The position numbers and the translations under genes were made by a program. A DNA stretch of 64,000 nt from contig JAVIAB010000025.1 in NCBI GenBank assembly GCA_032433765.1, forward strand, positions 34,768,282 through 34,832,281. Direction: 5' to 3'. Shown here one piece after another: positions 44,215-57,129 of the stretch. Position 1 is the stretch's first letter. The number at the start of each line of letters is the position of its first letter. The notes below the pieces were generated by a model. It did not search any database. It saw nothing but the letters and a program-made list of their open reading frames with translations, and was not told the DNA's origin. The stretch is from Megaustenia siamemsis. Taxonomy: Eukaryota; Mollusca; Gastropoda; Stylommatophora; Ariophantidae.

Positions 44215-44395
44215 GAATTTTAGTTGATTGTCATAATCAGATGTGATTTGTGATAGATTGTGTGACACTTGTGTAGATTGTAATAGATTGTGTCACACTT
44301 GTGTAGGTAGATTGTGATAGATTGTGTGACACTTGTGTAGATTCTAATAGATTGTGTCACACTTGTGTCTGTTATTTGTGCACGTAATAGATTGT
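44215..44395. repeat. Short imperfect repeat (gattgtgtgacacttgtgta)
   Basis: Four imperfect copies of a 37-45-bp unit containing gattgtgt and cacacttgtgt. Confidence 0.75.
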
Positions 44396-44578
44396 TGTCA
44401 ACTACCATAACGTGAGAACATGAAATGTCGGTGACTGGTATTGTCAGGGACTTTCATGAGAATAGGGGAAGGGGTAAACTTGGAGAAAAGAGAGAAAGAG
44501 AGGAGCGATAGATAATCAGAAAAGTAAATGCTTTGCAGATAGATAGACAAGTGAGAGGAAGGAAAACGCAATTATGTA

Positions 44579-44580
<2 letters not shown>

Positions 44581-44629
<49 letters not shown>

Positions 44630-44684
44630 ATGTAACATGTGGAGAAGTAATCACCTGAGTTAGATACAGAAAAGATGCATACAA

Positions 44685-44740
<56 letters not shown>
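44581..44740. repeat. (GA)n and (CA)n microsatellites
   Basis: About 46 bp of GA repeat, a 60-bp spacer, then about 50 bp of CA repeat ending at the LINE-C tail at 44741. Confidence 0.95.
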
Positions 44741-44741
<1 letters not shown>

Positions 44742-44744
44742 CAT

Positions 44745-45265
44745 CATCACCATCATCGAGTGCCATCTCCGCAACGAAGGTTGGCTACTATGGAGCGCCA
44801 TTCTGCTGTCTCTTGCGTTGATGGTGCAGGTTGTCATAGGCTGGTTTGTCCATCTTTTGATGTTACTCGTCCATGTTAGTCTTGGTCTGCCTCTTTTACC
44901 TTGTATTTTCCACACTAGGATTACTTTTAGTAGGCTGTTGTGTCTTTTAACATGGTCTAAAATGCGCATTTGTCTTCTTTGAATTGTATTTAGTAGTTCT
45001 ATTTTATTTTTCGTTGTTTTAAGACTTCGTCGTTTGTTTTCTTTTCCTTCCATCAAATTAAACCTATTCTTCTATATATCCACATTTCAAAGGCTTCAAT
45101 TCTCTGTTCTGTTTTCTTGTCTAATGCCCATGTTTCTGCACCATATAGAAATGTTGAGAAGACATACCATTTTGCTATTCTTAGTTTAAGCCATGGTGCT
45201 ATTTGTTTTGATGTTAGTATGTTCTTCATGAGATTAAATTACTTTTTGCCATTTGTATTCTTTTT
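44745..45265 (-). mobile_element. LINE-C 3' end, longest copy
   Basis: Minus strand. Includes the upstream segment with an A-P-W-L-K-L-R-I-A-K-W block and I-E-A-F-E-M-W-I-Y, then L-L-N-T-I-Q-R-R-Q-M-R-I, G-K-R-G-R-P-R-L-T-W-T-S-N-I-K-R-W and the caccatcatcgag tail. A few stops. Confidence 0.85.
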
Positions 45266-45689
45266 TTTTCAAATTTCAGTTTTACATTTTCCATCACTGG
45301 TTATAGTATATATAGATATATATAGTTGTGAAAAGAGAGATAGTGAGACTGTCTATAGATATTATACTAAATGGGTCTAGCTCGTGCAGATGGTGGTTGC
45401 TGGGAGCATGTCTTGTTCTCATCTGAAAGATCACACTTTGGTCTCTCTACTATTCATACTTTTGATGATCTTGACTGAAGTATATGTTTGAACAATGAAC
45501 AGACAATAAGATTAGTTGATGAAGATATAGAGACGGATGTAGACAGTGAGACACACTCGAGAAAAAGAGAGGTGCCCTGGGAGACATAGACATGCATGTA
45601 AAGAAAAAATAGACCGAAACGTACGCAGATAGAGAAACGACAAGAGCGAGAGGGGATGTGTGTCCGAAGCTAGAAATGGGTAGCACTAC
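45266..45689. other. Unassigned sequence
   Basis: No exon or repeat recognised; a short (TATA)-rich word lies near 45305-45325. Confidence 0.4.
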
Positions 45690-48345
45690 CAGCAACTATA
45701 CCATCTCCTCAATGTCCCAACAACTACATAATCTCCTCATTGTCCCAACAAATACATCATCTCCTCAATGTCCTAACCACTACACCATCTCCTTAATATC
45801 CCCAAAACTATATCATCTACTCACAGTCCAACAACTACACCATCTCCTCAACGTCACAACAACTACATTGTCTCCTCAATGTCCCAACAAATATATCATT
45901 TCCTCAATGTCCCAACAACTACCTCATCTCCTCACTGTCACAACAACTACATCATCTCCTCACTGTCCCAACAACTACATCATCTCCTCACTGTCCCAAC
46001 AACTACATCATCTCCTCAATGTTCCAAATATTACACCATCTTCTCAATGTCCCAACAACTACATCATCTCCTCAATGTCCCAACAACTACATCATCTCCT
46101 CAATGTCCCAATCAATGTCCCAACAACTATATCATCTCCTCAATGTCCCAATCAATGTCACAACAACTACATCATCTCCTCAATTTCCCAACAACTACAT
46201 CATCTCCTCAATGTTCCAACAAATACACCATCTCCTCAACGTCACAACAACTACATCATCTCCTCAATGTTCCAACAACTACATCATCTCCTCAATGTCC
46301 CAACAACTATATCATCTCCTCAATGTCCCAACAACTACATCATCTCCTCAATGTCCCAATCAATGTCCCAACAACTACATCATCTCATCAATTTCCAAAC
46401 AATTACAGGATCCTCCTTGCCAGGAGGAAGGAATCTACAGGATCTCCTCATTGTCCCAACAACTACACCATCTCCTCATTGTCCCAACAACTACACCATC
46501 TCCTCAATGTTCCAACAACTACACCATCTCCTCACTGTCACAACAACTTCACCATCTCCTCATTGTCACAACAACTTCCCCATCTCCTCATTGTCACAAC
46601 AACCTCACCATCTCCTCATTGTCACAACCACTTCACCATCTCCTCATTGTCCCAAAAACTACACCATCTCCTCATTGTCCCAACAACTTCACCTTCTCCT
46701 CAGTCTCCCAACAACTACACCATCTCTCATTGTCCCAACAACTTCACCATATCCTCAGTGCCCCAACAACTACACCATCTCCTCATTGTCACAACAACTA
46801 CACCATCTCCTCATTGTCCCAACAACTACACCATCTCCTCAGTGTCCCAACAACTACACCATCTCCTCATTGTCCCAATAACTTCACCATCTCCTCATTT
46901 TCCCAACAACTACACCATCTCCTCAGTGTCCCAATAACTTCACCATCTCCTCATTGTACAACAACTACACCATCTCCTCATTGTCCCAACAACTTCACCA
47001 TCTCCTCAGTGCCCCAACAACTACACCATCTCCTCATTGTCACAACAACTACACCATCTCCTCAGTGTCCCAACAATTACACCATCTCCTCATTGTCCCA
47101 AAACTACACCATCTCCTCATTGTCCAATAACTTCACCATCTCCTCATTTTCCCAACAACTACACCATCTCCTCAGTGTCCCAATAACTTCACCATCTCCT
47201 CATTGTCCCAAAAACTACACCATCTCCTCATTGTCCCAACAACTTCACCATCTCCTCAGTCTCCCAACAACTACACCATCTCCTCATTGTCCCAACAACT
47301 TCACCATATCCTCAGTGCCCCAACAACTACACCATCTCCTCATTGTCACAACAACTACACCATCTCCTCATTGTCCCAACAACTACACCATCTCCTCAGT
47401 GTCCCAACAACTACACCATCTCCTCATTGTCCCAATAACTTCACCATCTCCTCATTTTCCCAACAACTATACCATCTCCTCAGTGTCCCAATAACTTCAC
47501 CATCTCCTCATTGTCCAACAACTACACCATCTCCTCATTGTCCCAACAACTTCACCATCTCCTCAGTGCCCCAACAACTACACCATCTCCTCATTGTCAC
47601 AACAACTACACCATCTCCTCAGTGTCCCAACAATTACACCATCTCCTCATTGTCCCAACAACTACACCATCTCCTCATTGTCCCAATAACTTCACCATCT
47701 CCTCATTTTCCAACAACTACACCATCTCCTCAGTGTCCCAATAACTTCACCATCTCCTCATTGTCCCAACAACTACACCATCTCCTCATTGTCCCAACAA
47801 CTACACCATCTCCTCAGTGTCCCAACAACTACACCATCTCCTCATTGTCCCAATAACTTCACCATCTCATCATTGTCCAGCAACTACACCATCTCCTCAT
47901 TGTCCCAACAACTTCACCATCTCCTCAGTGCCCCAACAACTACACCATCTCCTCATTGTCACAACAACTACACCATCTCCTCAGTGTTCCAACAATTACA
48001 CCATCTCCTCATTGTCCCAACAACTACACCATCTCCTCATTGTCCCAATAACTTCACCATCTCATCATTTTCCAACAACTACACCATCTCCTCATTGTCC
48101 CAATAACTTCGCCATCTCATCATTTTCCCAACAACTACACCATCTCCTCAGTGTCCCAACAACTACAGCATCTCCTCATTGTCCCAACAACTACACCATC
48201 TCCTCATTGTCCCAATAACTTCGCCATCTCATCATTTTCCCAACAACTACACCATCTCCTCATTGTCCCAATAACTTCACCATCTCCTCATTTTCCCAAC
48301 AACTACACCATCTCCTCAGTGTCCCAATAACTACACCATCTCTGA
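45690..48345. repeat. 28-bp minisatellite, about 95 copies
   Basis: The unit is 28 bp (caacaactacaccatctcct plus cattgtcc). As 28 is not divisible by three, the long open frames come only from the lack of stop words. A non-repeat interruption sits at 46405-46440. Larger blocks recur (for example the block with ctcagtgccccaacaac). Confidence 0.93.
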
Positions 48346-49185
48346 ACTAAGAATTGAGCTACAGCCACTTCCCCCACACACAGGTCAAGCAACATCAACT
48401 CACACACACACATACACACACCACACAATATGTCATAAACAACACTTGACTGCAACATTAGCATGCCCTAATAAACACAATGACCACTACAATCATGTGA
48501 GCTGAAACAAATCAACCAAGTAATCTCCCCTCATATCTGTTATCATTACCATCATATGCGCACTATTCTATAAAACCACATCATTATACAGGGTTCTCGT
48601 TTACAACTTTAACGATAACTAATACTCAATATTGTCATTACTACTCCTAAATGCGGTAACTGCGTAGAAGAAAAAAAAATGCCGACTTTCTGAATCTATA
48701 AAAGTTAATATAAAGACAGGCGTAGTTTAGCGAACTGGAACTTATCTGAGCATCAATAAGTGGACAGTCTGTGATGCGTGAAGTTAAAATATTGCTGTAC
48801 ACGTGTTAGGCAACTTTTTTACCATGTAAAAGGTAAAAAAAAAAAGTAACATAAATGTTATATTGAAACATTGATATAATGAAATAACAATTAAAACTTT
48901 TCTTGTTAAACAATAAATATTTATTTGGGTTTCTGCATGGGGGTTCAATTTTCTATGTTCAGAATACCAGCCAGTGAGACAGATTGCGACCATGAATCTC
49001 ACGTCATTCCGTCGTCATTGCTTCATATATTGTTGTCTTTACTTTTCATTTAAATTAGAGCCCTATGTTTGGTATTATGTCTTGTAACGTTTAACAGCTG
49101 ACAGTTTTGTCCGAGCTATGTTAAGTTTATTCAAGAGGGACTCTACTTGTGTATATAACCAACATAGTTTTACACAGCAACTACC
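48346..49185. other. Unassigned spacer with one TATA-like word
   Basis: No exon recognised. A CA-rich tract lies near 48400. ctataaaag near 48697 is TATA-like, but no credible coding start follows it. Confidence 0.4.
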
Positions 49186-49189
49186 AATG

Positions 49190-49457
49190 AAAAGGGAACA
49201 ACTAAACACAATTAGAACAAGACGAATGCAATTTTGGGGTATGATAAAAGACACGCCAGCCTACTAAATGTAATATAGGAAGGGAAAATACAAGGTAAAG
49301 AGGAGGGGCAGAGGCAGACCAAGACTAACATGGACGAGTAGCATCAAAAGATAGACAAGTCAGCCTATGACAATCTACACCATCAAAGCAAGAGACAGTG
49401 AAATGGCGCTCCATGGTAGCCAACCTTCGATGTGGAAACTGCACCCAATGATGATGA
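49190..49457 (+). mobile_element. LINE-C 3' end
   Basis: Plus strand: the acacaattagaacaagacga block, gaggggcagaggcagaccaa, the ctccatggtagccaaccttc block and a gatgatgataa tail. Frameshifted. Confidence 0.8.
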
Positions 49458-50160
49458 TAACCAACATCATTGCCCTTGGTCTCCATTACTACCTCGACCT
49501 GTTCCCCTGGTTACACAGACAAATCTCAGCCCAGGTCACATATCCCGTTGTACCAGCCAGGATCTCACTCATGTTGTTACAGAGGGGAATAGGCAAACAA
49601 TTGCAGAGCTGCGGTAAAGCTGGTATCAAGAGCAAGTAGTGGGGTGTATCGTACACTCCTACAAGGTATGGTGACAGCTTTATAAGAAAAGGAACACAAC
49701 AAATAGTGACGTTTCGGCTCATATGCGGCCTTCCTCAGAAAACTAGGATATCACAAACGAACAACGGAATAAAAATAAACTCTACTACATCTAGGATGAG
49801 CGGTACAGGTGAATCAAGGACAAAAAAACAAAGGGATAAGAGATGAAATGATGAAACGATAGAGAGATAATTATAGACTGTGGTATAACAGGCAACAATT
49901 TTCTTGTTTAGAGTAAGTTACATGAACATGTTGACGAAGCTAATTACAGGGCAGTGTATAGGTGGCTGTGTTGTTTTAGTCTCAATAGAAGAATTTGTCT
50001 TATGTGTTACTGGCTTACTTAGACCTGCTTATTTAGCACTTGGTCGTGGCTCTGTCATGAAGAAATGACTATAACAGCGCTGAGCTTGTGTTTGACTATG
50101 GGCCGTGACCCCAGAGAAGATTTGAAACTTATCATAACCGAGAGTGAGCGGAATTAGAAT
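49458..50160. other. Unassigned; unknown repeat-like segment
   Basis: Around 49708-49745 the words gtgacgtttcggctcatatg and gccttcctcag resemble boundary segments seen in some invertebrate mobile elements, but no coding part is visible. No exon recognised. Confidence 0.35.
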
Positions 50161-50164
50161 TCTT

Positions 50165-50275
50165 GCAATCAGAAAACAGACAATTGAAGCCTTTAAAATG
50201 TCGATTTTTGAAGAATAGATAGGACTGGATGGAAAGAAAAGAGAACAAACGATGACGATTTAAAACAACTAGCCA
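50165..50275 (+). mobile_element. LINE-C segment leading into the 50-bp array
   Basis: Matches the LINE-C region around cagacaattgaagcctttaa and the ggatggaaagaaaagagaac block up to the codons for L-K-Q-L. It then jumps directly to ccaaccttccatgcgg, the LINE-C terminus, which opens the array. About 200 bp of the normal 3' end is missing between the two. Confidence 0.75.
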
Positions 50276-53200
50276 ACCTTCCATGCGGAGTCGGCACTCA
50301 ATGATGCTCTCAGAAACTGATGCCAACCTTCCATGCGGAGACGACACTCAATGATGCTCTCAGAAACTGATGCCAACCTTCCATGCGGAGACGGCACTCA
50401 ATGATGCTCTCAGAAACTGATGCCAACCTTCCATGCGGAGACGGCACTCAATGATGCTCTCAGAAACTGATGCCAACCTTCCATGCGGAGACGACACTCA
50501 ATGATGCTCTCAGAAACTGATGCCAACCTTCCATGCGGAGACGACACTCAATGATGCTCTCAGAAACTGATGCCAACCTTCCATGCGGAGACGGCACTCA
50601 ATGATGCTCTCAGAAACCAATGCCAACCTTCCATGCGGAGACGACACTCAATGATGCTCTCAGAAACTGATGCCAACCTTCCATGCGGAGAAGGCACTCA
50701 ATGATGAATGATGCTCTCAGAAACTGATGCCAACCTTCCATGCGGAGACGGCACTCAATGATGCTCTCAGAAACTGATGCCAACCTTCCATGCGGAGACG
50801 ACACTCAATGATGCTCTCAGAAACTGATGCCAACCTTCCACGCGGAGACGGCACTCAATGATGCTCTCAGAAACTGATGCCAACCTTCCATGCGGAGACG
50901 ACACTCAATGATGCTCTCAGAAACTGATGCCAACCTTCCATGAGGAGACGGCACTCAATGATGCTCTCAGAAACTGATGCCAACCTTCCATGCGGAGACG
51001 GCACTCAATGATGCTCTCAGAAACTGGTGCCAACCCTCCATGCGGAGACGGCACTCATTGATGCTCTCAGAAACTGGTGCCAACCCTCCATGCGGAGACG
51101 GCACTCAATGATGCTCTCAGAAACTGGTGCCAAACTTTCACGCGGAGACGGCACTCAATGATGCTCTCAGAAACTGATGCCAATCTTCCATGCGGAGACG
51201 GCACTCAATGATTCTCAGAAACTGATGCCAACCTTCCATGCGGAGACGGCACTCAATGATGCTCTCAGAAACTGGTGCCAACCCTCCATGCGGAGACGGC
51301 ACTCAATGATGCTCTCAGAAACTGATGCCAATCTTCCATGCGGAGACGGCACTCAATGATTCTCAGAAACTGATGCCAACCTTCCATGCGGAGACGGCAC
51401 TCAATGATGCTCTCAGAAACTGGTGCCAACCTTCCACGCGGAGGCGGCACTCAATGATGCTCTCAGAAACTGGTGCCAACCCTCCATGCGGAGACGGCAC
51501 TCAATGATGCTCTCAGAAACTGATGCCAACCTTCCATGCGGAGACGGCACTCAATGATGCTCTCAGAAACTAATGCCAACCTTCCATGCGGAGACGGCAC
51601 TCAATGATGCTCTCAGAAACTAATGCCAACCTTCCACGCGGAGACGGCACTCAATGATGCTCTCAGAAACTGATGCCAACCTTCCATGCGGAGACGGCAC
51701 TCAATGATGCTCTCAGAAACTAATGCCAACCTTCCATGCGGAGACGGCACTCAATGATGCTCTCAGAAACTAATGCCAACCTTCCACGCGGAGACGGCAC
51801 TCAATGATGCTCTCAGAAACTAATGCCAACCTTCCATGCGGAGACGGCACTCAATGATGCTCTCAGAAACTGATGCCAACCTTCCATGCGGAGACGGCAC
51901 TCAATGATGCTCTCAGAAACTGATGCCAACCTTCCATGTGGAGACGGCACTCAATGATGCTCTCAGAAACTAATGCCAACCTTCCATGCGGAGACGGCAC
52001 TCAATGATGCTCTCAGAAACTGATGCCAACCTTCCATGTGGAGACGGCACTCAATGATGCTCTCAGAAACTGATGCCAACCTTCCATGCGGAGACGGCAC
52101 TCAATGATGCTCTTAGAAACTGATACCAACCTTCCATGCGGAGACGGCACTCAATGATGCTCTCAGAAACTGATGCCAACCTTCCATGTGGAGACGGCAC
52201 TCAATGATGCTCTCAGAAACTAATGCCAACCTTCCACGCAGAGACGGCACTCAATGATGCTCTCAGAAACTAATGCCAACCTTCCACGCGGAGACGGCAC
52301 TCAATGATGCTCTCAGAAACTAATGCCAAACTTTCACGCGGAGACGGCACTCCATGATGCTCTCTTAAACTGATACCAACCTTCCATGCGGAGACGGCAC
52401 TCAATGATGAATGATGCTCTCAGAAACTGATGCCAACCTTCCATGCGGAGACGGCACTCAATGATGAATGATGCTCTCAGAAACTGATGCCAACCTTCCA
52501 TGCGGAGACGGCACTCAATGATGAATGATGCTCTTAGAAACTGATGCCAACCTTCCATGCGGAGACGGCACTCAATGATGAATGATGCTCTCAGAAACTG
52601 ATGCCAACCTTCCATGCGGAGACGGCACTCAATGATGATGATGCTCTCAGAAACTGATGCCAACCTTCCATGCGGAGACGGCACTCAATGATGAATGATG
52701 CTCTCAGAAACTGATGCCAACCTTCCATGTGGAGACGGCACTCAATGATGCTCTCAGAAACTGATGCCAACCTTCCATGCGGAGACGGCACTCAATGATG
52801 CTCTCAGAAACTGGTGCCAACCTTCCACGCGGAGGCGGCACTCAATGATGCTCTCAGAAACTGGTGCCAACCCTCCATGCGGAGACGGCACTCAATGATG
52901 CTCTCAGAAACTGATGCCAACCTTCCATGCGGAGACGGCACTCAATGATGCTCTCAGAAACTAATGCCAACCTTCCATGCGGAGACGGCACTCAATGATG
53001 CTCTCAGAAACTAATGCCAACCTTCCACGCGGAGACGGCACTCAATGATGCTCTCAGAAACTGATGCCAACCTTCCATGCGGAGACGGCACTCAATGATG
53101 CTCTCAGAAACTAATGCCAACCTTCCATGCGGAGACGGCACTCAATGATGCTCTCAGAAACTAATGCCAACCTTCCACGCGGAGACGGCACTCAATGATG

Positions 53201-55820
53201 CTCTCAGAAACTAATGCCAACCTTCCATGCGGAGACGGCACTCAATGATGCTCTCAGAAACTGATGCCAACCTTCCATGCGGAGACGGCACTCAATGATG
53301 CTCTCAGAAACTGATGCCAACCTTCCATGTGGAGACGGCACTCAATGATGCTCTCAGAAACTAATGCCAACCTTCCATGCGGAGACGGCACTCAATGATG
53401 CTCTCAGAAACTGATGCCAACCTTCCATGTGGAGACGGCACTCAATGATGCTCTCAGAAACTGATGCCAACCTTCCATGCGGAGACGGCACTCAATGATG
53501 CTCTTAGAAACTGATACCAACCTTCCATGCGGAGACGGCACTCAATGATGCTCTCAGAAACTGATGCCAACCTTCCATGTGGAGACGGCACTCAATGATG
53601 CTCTCAGAAACTAATGCCAACCTTCCACGCAGAGACGGCACTCAATGATGCTCTCAGAAACTAATGCCAACCTTCCACGCGGAGACGGCACTCAATGATG
53701 CTCTCAGAAACTAATGCCAAACTTTCACGCGGAGACGGCACTCCATGATGCTCTCTTAAACTGATACCAACCTTCCATGCGGAGACGGCACTCAATGATG
53801 AATGATGCTCTCAGAAACTGATGCCAACCTTCCATGCGGAGACGGCACTCAATGATGAATGATGCTCTCAGAAACTGATGCCAACCTTCCATGCGGAGAC
53901 GGCACTCAATGATGAATGATGCTCTTAGAAACTGATGCCAACCTTCCATGCGGAGACGGCACTCAATGATGAATGATGCTCTCAGAAACTGATGCCAACC
54001 TTCCATGCGGAGACGGCACTCAATGATGATGATGCTCTCAGAAACTGATGCCAACCTTCCATGCGGAGACGGCACTCAATGATGAATGATGCTCTCAGAA
54101 ACTGATGCCAACCTTCCATGCGGAGACGGCACTCAATGATGAATGATGCTCTTAGAAACTGATGCCAACCTTCCATGCGGAGACGGCACTCAATGATGAA
54201 TGATGCTCTCAGAAACTGATGCCAACCTTCCATGCGGAGACGGCACTCAATGATGATGATGCTCTCAGAAACTGATGCCAACCTTCCATGCGGAGACGGC
54301 ACTCAATGATGAATGATGCTCTCAGAAACTGATGCCAACCTTCCATGTGGAGACGGCACTCAATGATGCTCTCAGAAACTGATGCCAACCTTCCAGACGG
54401 AGACGGCACTCAATGATGATGATGCTCTCAGAAACTGATGCCAACCTTCCATGCGGAGACGGCACTCAATGATGAATGATGCTCTCAGAAACTGATGCCA
54501 ACCTTCCATGTGGAGACGGCACTCAATGATGCTCTCAGATACTGATGCCAACCTTCCATGCGGAGACGGCACTCAATGATGAATGATGCTGTCAGAAACT
54601 GATGCCAACCTTCCATGCGGAGACGGCACTCAATGATGAATGATGCTCTCAGAAACTGATGCCAACCTTCCATGCGGAGACGGCACTCAATGATGCTCTC
54701 AGAAACTGATGCCAACCTTCCATGCGGAGACGACACTCAATGATGCTCTCAGAAACTGATGCCAACCTTCCACGAGGAGACGGCACTCAATGATGCTCTC
54801 AGAAACTGATACCAACCTTCCATGCGGAGACGACACTCAATGATGCTCTCAGAAACTGATGCCAACCTTCCATGAGGAGACGGCACTCAATGATGCTCTC
54901 AGAAACTGATGCCAACCTTCCACGCGGAGACGGCACTCAATGATGCTCTCAGAAACTGATGCCAACCTTCCATGCGGAGACGGCACTCAATGATGAATGA
55001 TGCTCTCAGAAACTGATGCCAACCTTCCATGCGGAGACGGCACTCAATGATGATGATGCTCTCAGAAACTGATGCCAACCTTCCATGCGGAGACGGCACT
55101 CAATGATGAATGATGCTCTCAGAAACTGATGCCAACCTTCCATGTGGAGACGGCACTCAATGATGCTCTCAGAAACTGATGCCAACCTTCCAGACGGAGA
55201 CGGCACTCAATGATGATGATGCTCTCAGAAACTGATGCCAACCTTCCATGCGGAGACGGCACTCAATGATGAATGATGCTCTCAGAAACTGATGCCAACC
55301 TTCCATGTGGAGACGGCACTCAATGATGCTCTCAGATACTGATGCCAACCTTCCATGCGGAGACGGCACTCAATGATGAATGATGCTGTCAGAAACTGAT
55401 GCCAACCTTCCATGCGGAGACGGCACTCAATGATGAATGATGCTCTCAGAAACTGATGCCAACCTTCCATGCGGAGACGGCACTCAATGATGCTCTCAGA
55501 AACTGATGCCAACCTTCCATGCGGAGACGGCACTCAATGATGCTCTCAGAAACTGATACCAACCTTCCATGCGGAGACGACACTCAATGATGCTCTCAGA
55601 AACTGATGCCAACCTTCCATGAGGAGACGGCACTCAATGATGCTCTCAGAAACTGATGCCAACCTTCCACGCGGAGACGGCACTCAATGATGCTCTCAGA
55701 AACTGATGCCAACCTTCCATGCGGAGACGGCACTCAATGATGAATGATGCTCTCAGAAACTGATGCCAACCTTCCATGCGGAGACGGCACTCAATGATGA
55801 TGATGCTCTCAGAAACTGAT
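50276..55820. repeat. 50-bp satellite built from the LINE-C terminus, ~109 copies
   Basis: The basic unit is 50 bp: ccaaccttccatgcggagac, ggcactcaatgatg and ctctcagaaactgatg. The first two parts are the last codons (A-N-L-R-C-G-D-G-T-Q) and ATG-type tail of LINE-C. Longer units carry an extra 3 or 7 bp of the tail (gatgatg, gatgaatg). Large internal duplications are present: 51420-52684 recurs 1391 bp later at 52811-54075, and 54209-54736 recurs 797 bp later at 55006-55533. Confidence 0.92.
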
Positions 55821-56180
55821 GTGGGATTAGATTGGTTCTATGCTGCCAGGGGAGGCTGGGAACTAAAATAACGGAACTGTACCGACATAAACGTAGAACA
55901 AAGGAGTGACTGGACTGAGATAAAGCTCAGAGAACATTGTTACAACGTTTCTCACAACAAATAACAAAGAAGCAGAAGTGAATAACTAGGTAAGAACGAC
56001 CGAATATAACTTTGATCAAGAAGAACGGTTAATGAAGTGAATATGATGCTCTGATAACAAAGTAAGTGAGAAATACACAGTCTGACTTTGCACATAAAGA
56101 TGTTTCAAGAAGATGGACGAAAAAAATGCGAAAAATCATTATGATGTGCAATGAAAGGGCAGGGAGAAATGATATATATA
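55821..56180. other. Unassigned spacer
   Basis: No exon or repeat recognised, apart from an (AT) run at 56167-56185. Confidence 0.4.
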
Positions 56181-56182
56181 TA

Positions 56183-56449
56183 TATCATCAATGCCCTCCG
56201 AGATGTGGGAAGAGCACAAGACTTCGACAAACACAGATCCACGTCACTTCTTCGGATGATAGAAACGGGAGTTAAGATAGGCACAGCCAGAAACGAGAAA
56301 CTTAGTGGGCTGGTAAGAAGACTTATCAACCAACATAGAACTGGAGTCGTCAGTCGCTGGACACTGAGGGAATTGCTGAGGAGGGGATCTGAGCAGCTAT
56401 GGACATGTTCGGAATGCAATGATGATGACCCGCAAATGACTCAATAACT

Positions 56450-56450
<1 letters not shown>
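56183..56450 (+). mobile_element. LINE-I C-terminal end
   Basis: Plus strand: I-N-A-L-R-D-V-G-R-A-Q-D-F-D-K-H-R-S-T, then T-A-R-N-E-K-L and W-T-C-S-E-C-N-D-D-D-P-Q, almost identical to the C-terminus of the 18.2-20.3 kb element. It is flanked on both sides by short (AT)n runs. 5'-truncated but frame-intact over its length. Confidence 0.9.
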
Positions 56451-56483
<33 letters not shown>

Positions 56484-56489
56484 AATGTA

Positions 56490-56822
56490 AAGAAGAATAG
56501 GAAGAATAGGATGGAACGAACAGAAAACAAACGATGAAGTTCTAAAACAACTAAAAATGAAAAAAGAACTACTAAACACAATTAAAGCAAGACAAAGGAA
56601 ATTTTTTGGTCATGTTAAAAGACACAATAGTCTAATAAAAGTAATATTAGAAGGGAAAATACAAGGTAAAAGAGGCAGAGGCAGACCAAGACTAGCATGA
56701 ACGAGTAACATCAACAGATGGACAAGTCAGCCTTTGATCTGCACCATCAAAGCAAGAGACAGAGTGGAATGACGCTCCATGGTAGCCAACCTTCGATGCG
56801 GAGACGGCACTCAATGGTGATG
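56490..56822 (+). mobile_element. LINE-C 3' end
   Basis: Plus strand: the gaagaataggatggaacgaa block, V-L-K-Q-L-K-M-K-K-E-L-L-N-T-I-K, F-F-G-H-V-K-R-H-N-S-L, then the terminus with ccatggtagccaaccttcga. The tail is followed at once by a LINE-A end. Confidence 0.85.
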
Positions 56823-56828
56823 AATGAG

Positions 56829-57033
56829 AAGAGAACAGCTGGAATATATTGAAACAACTGGGAAAATGAGGGACGAAGAGTTAGAGAGAAGCAAAGAGAA
56901 AAAATACCAGACAATTTAAGAGAATGGCTTGGCAGAAAGTCAACAATAGAAATGATAAATAACTATTGAGATTGAAAGTTGTGGAGAGACATGATCAACT
57001 ACGCCAGCAGGTCCGGTACTAGATGATGATGAT
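56829..57033 (+). mobile_element. LINE-A 3' end
   Basis: Plus strand, starting at gagaagagaacagctggaat and ending gccagcaggtccggtact plus gatgatgatgata. It sits head-to-tail behind LINE-C. Confidence 0.85.
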
Positions 57034-57129
57034 ACCAGGGAAGTCATCGATCGGGACAGCCACTGCCCCCTCAGTTCCCAGAAGCTGTATCGTTGATAGA
57101 TTTATTTGTAACAGAGATGGGCTAGTTGT

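Noticed and set aside
45658..48218. Long Ser/Thr/Pro/His-rich frames as mucin-like proteins
   Set aside because: They arise from a 28-bp array in which no unit contains a stop in those frames. All frames overlap and no start or splice support exists.
48784..49002. Third leader exon (M-R-F-M-V-A-I-C-L-T-G)
   Set aside because: The first codon is GTG, not ATG; the inner ATG gives too short a leader and the donor phase does not fit exon 2.
50132..55533. Many 60-116-codon minus-strand frames
   Set aside because: They are frames through the 50-bp satellite derived from LINE-C.
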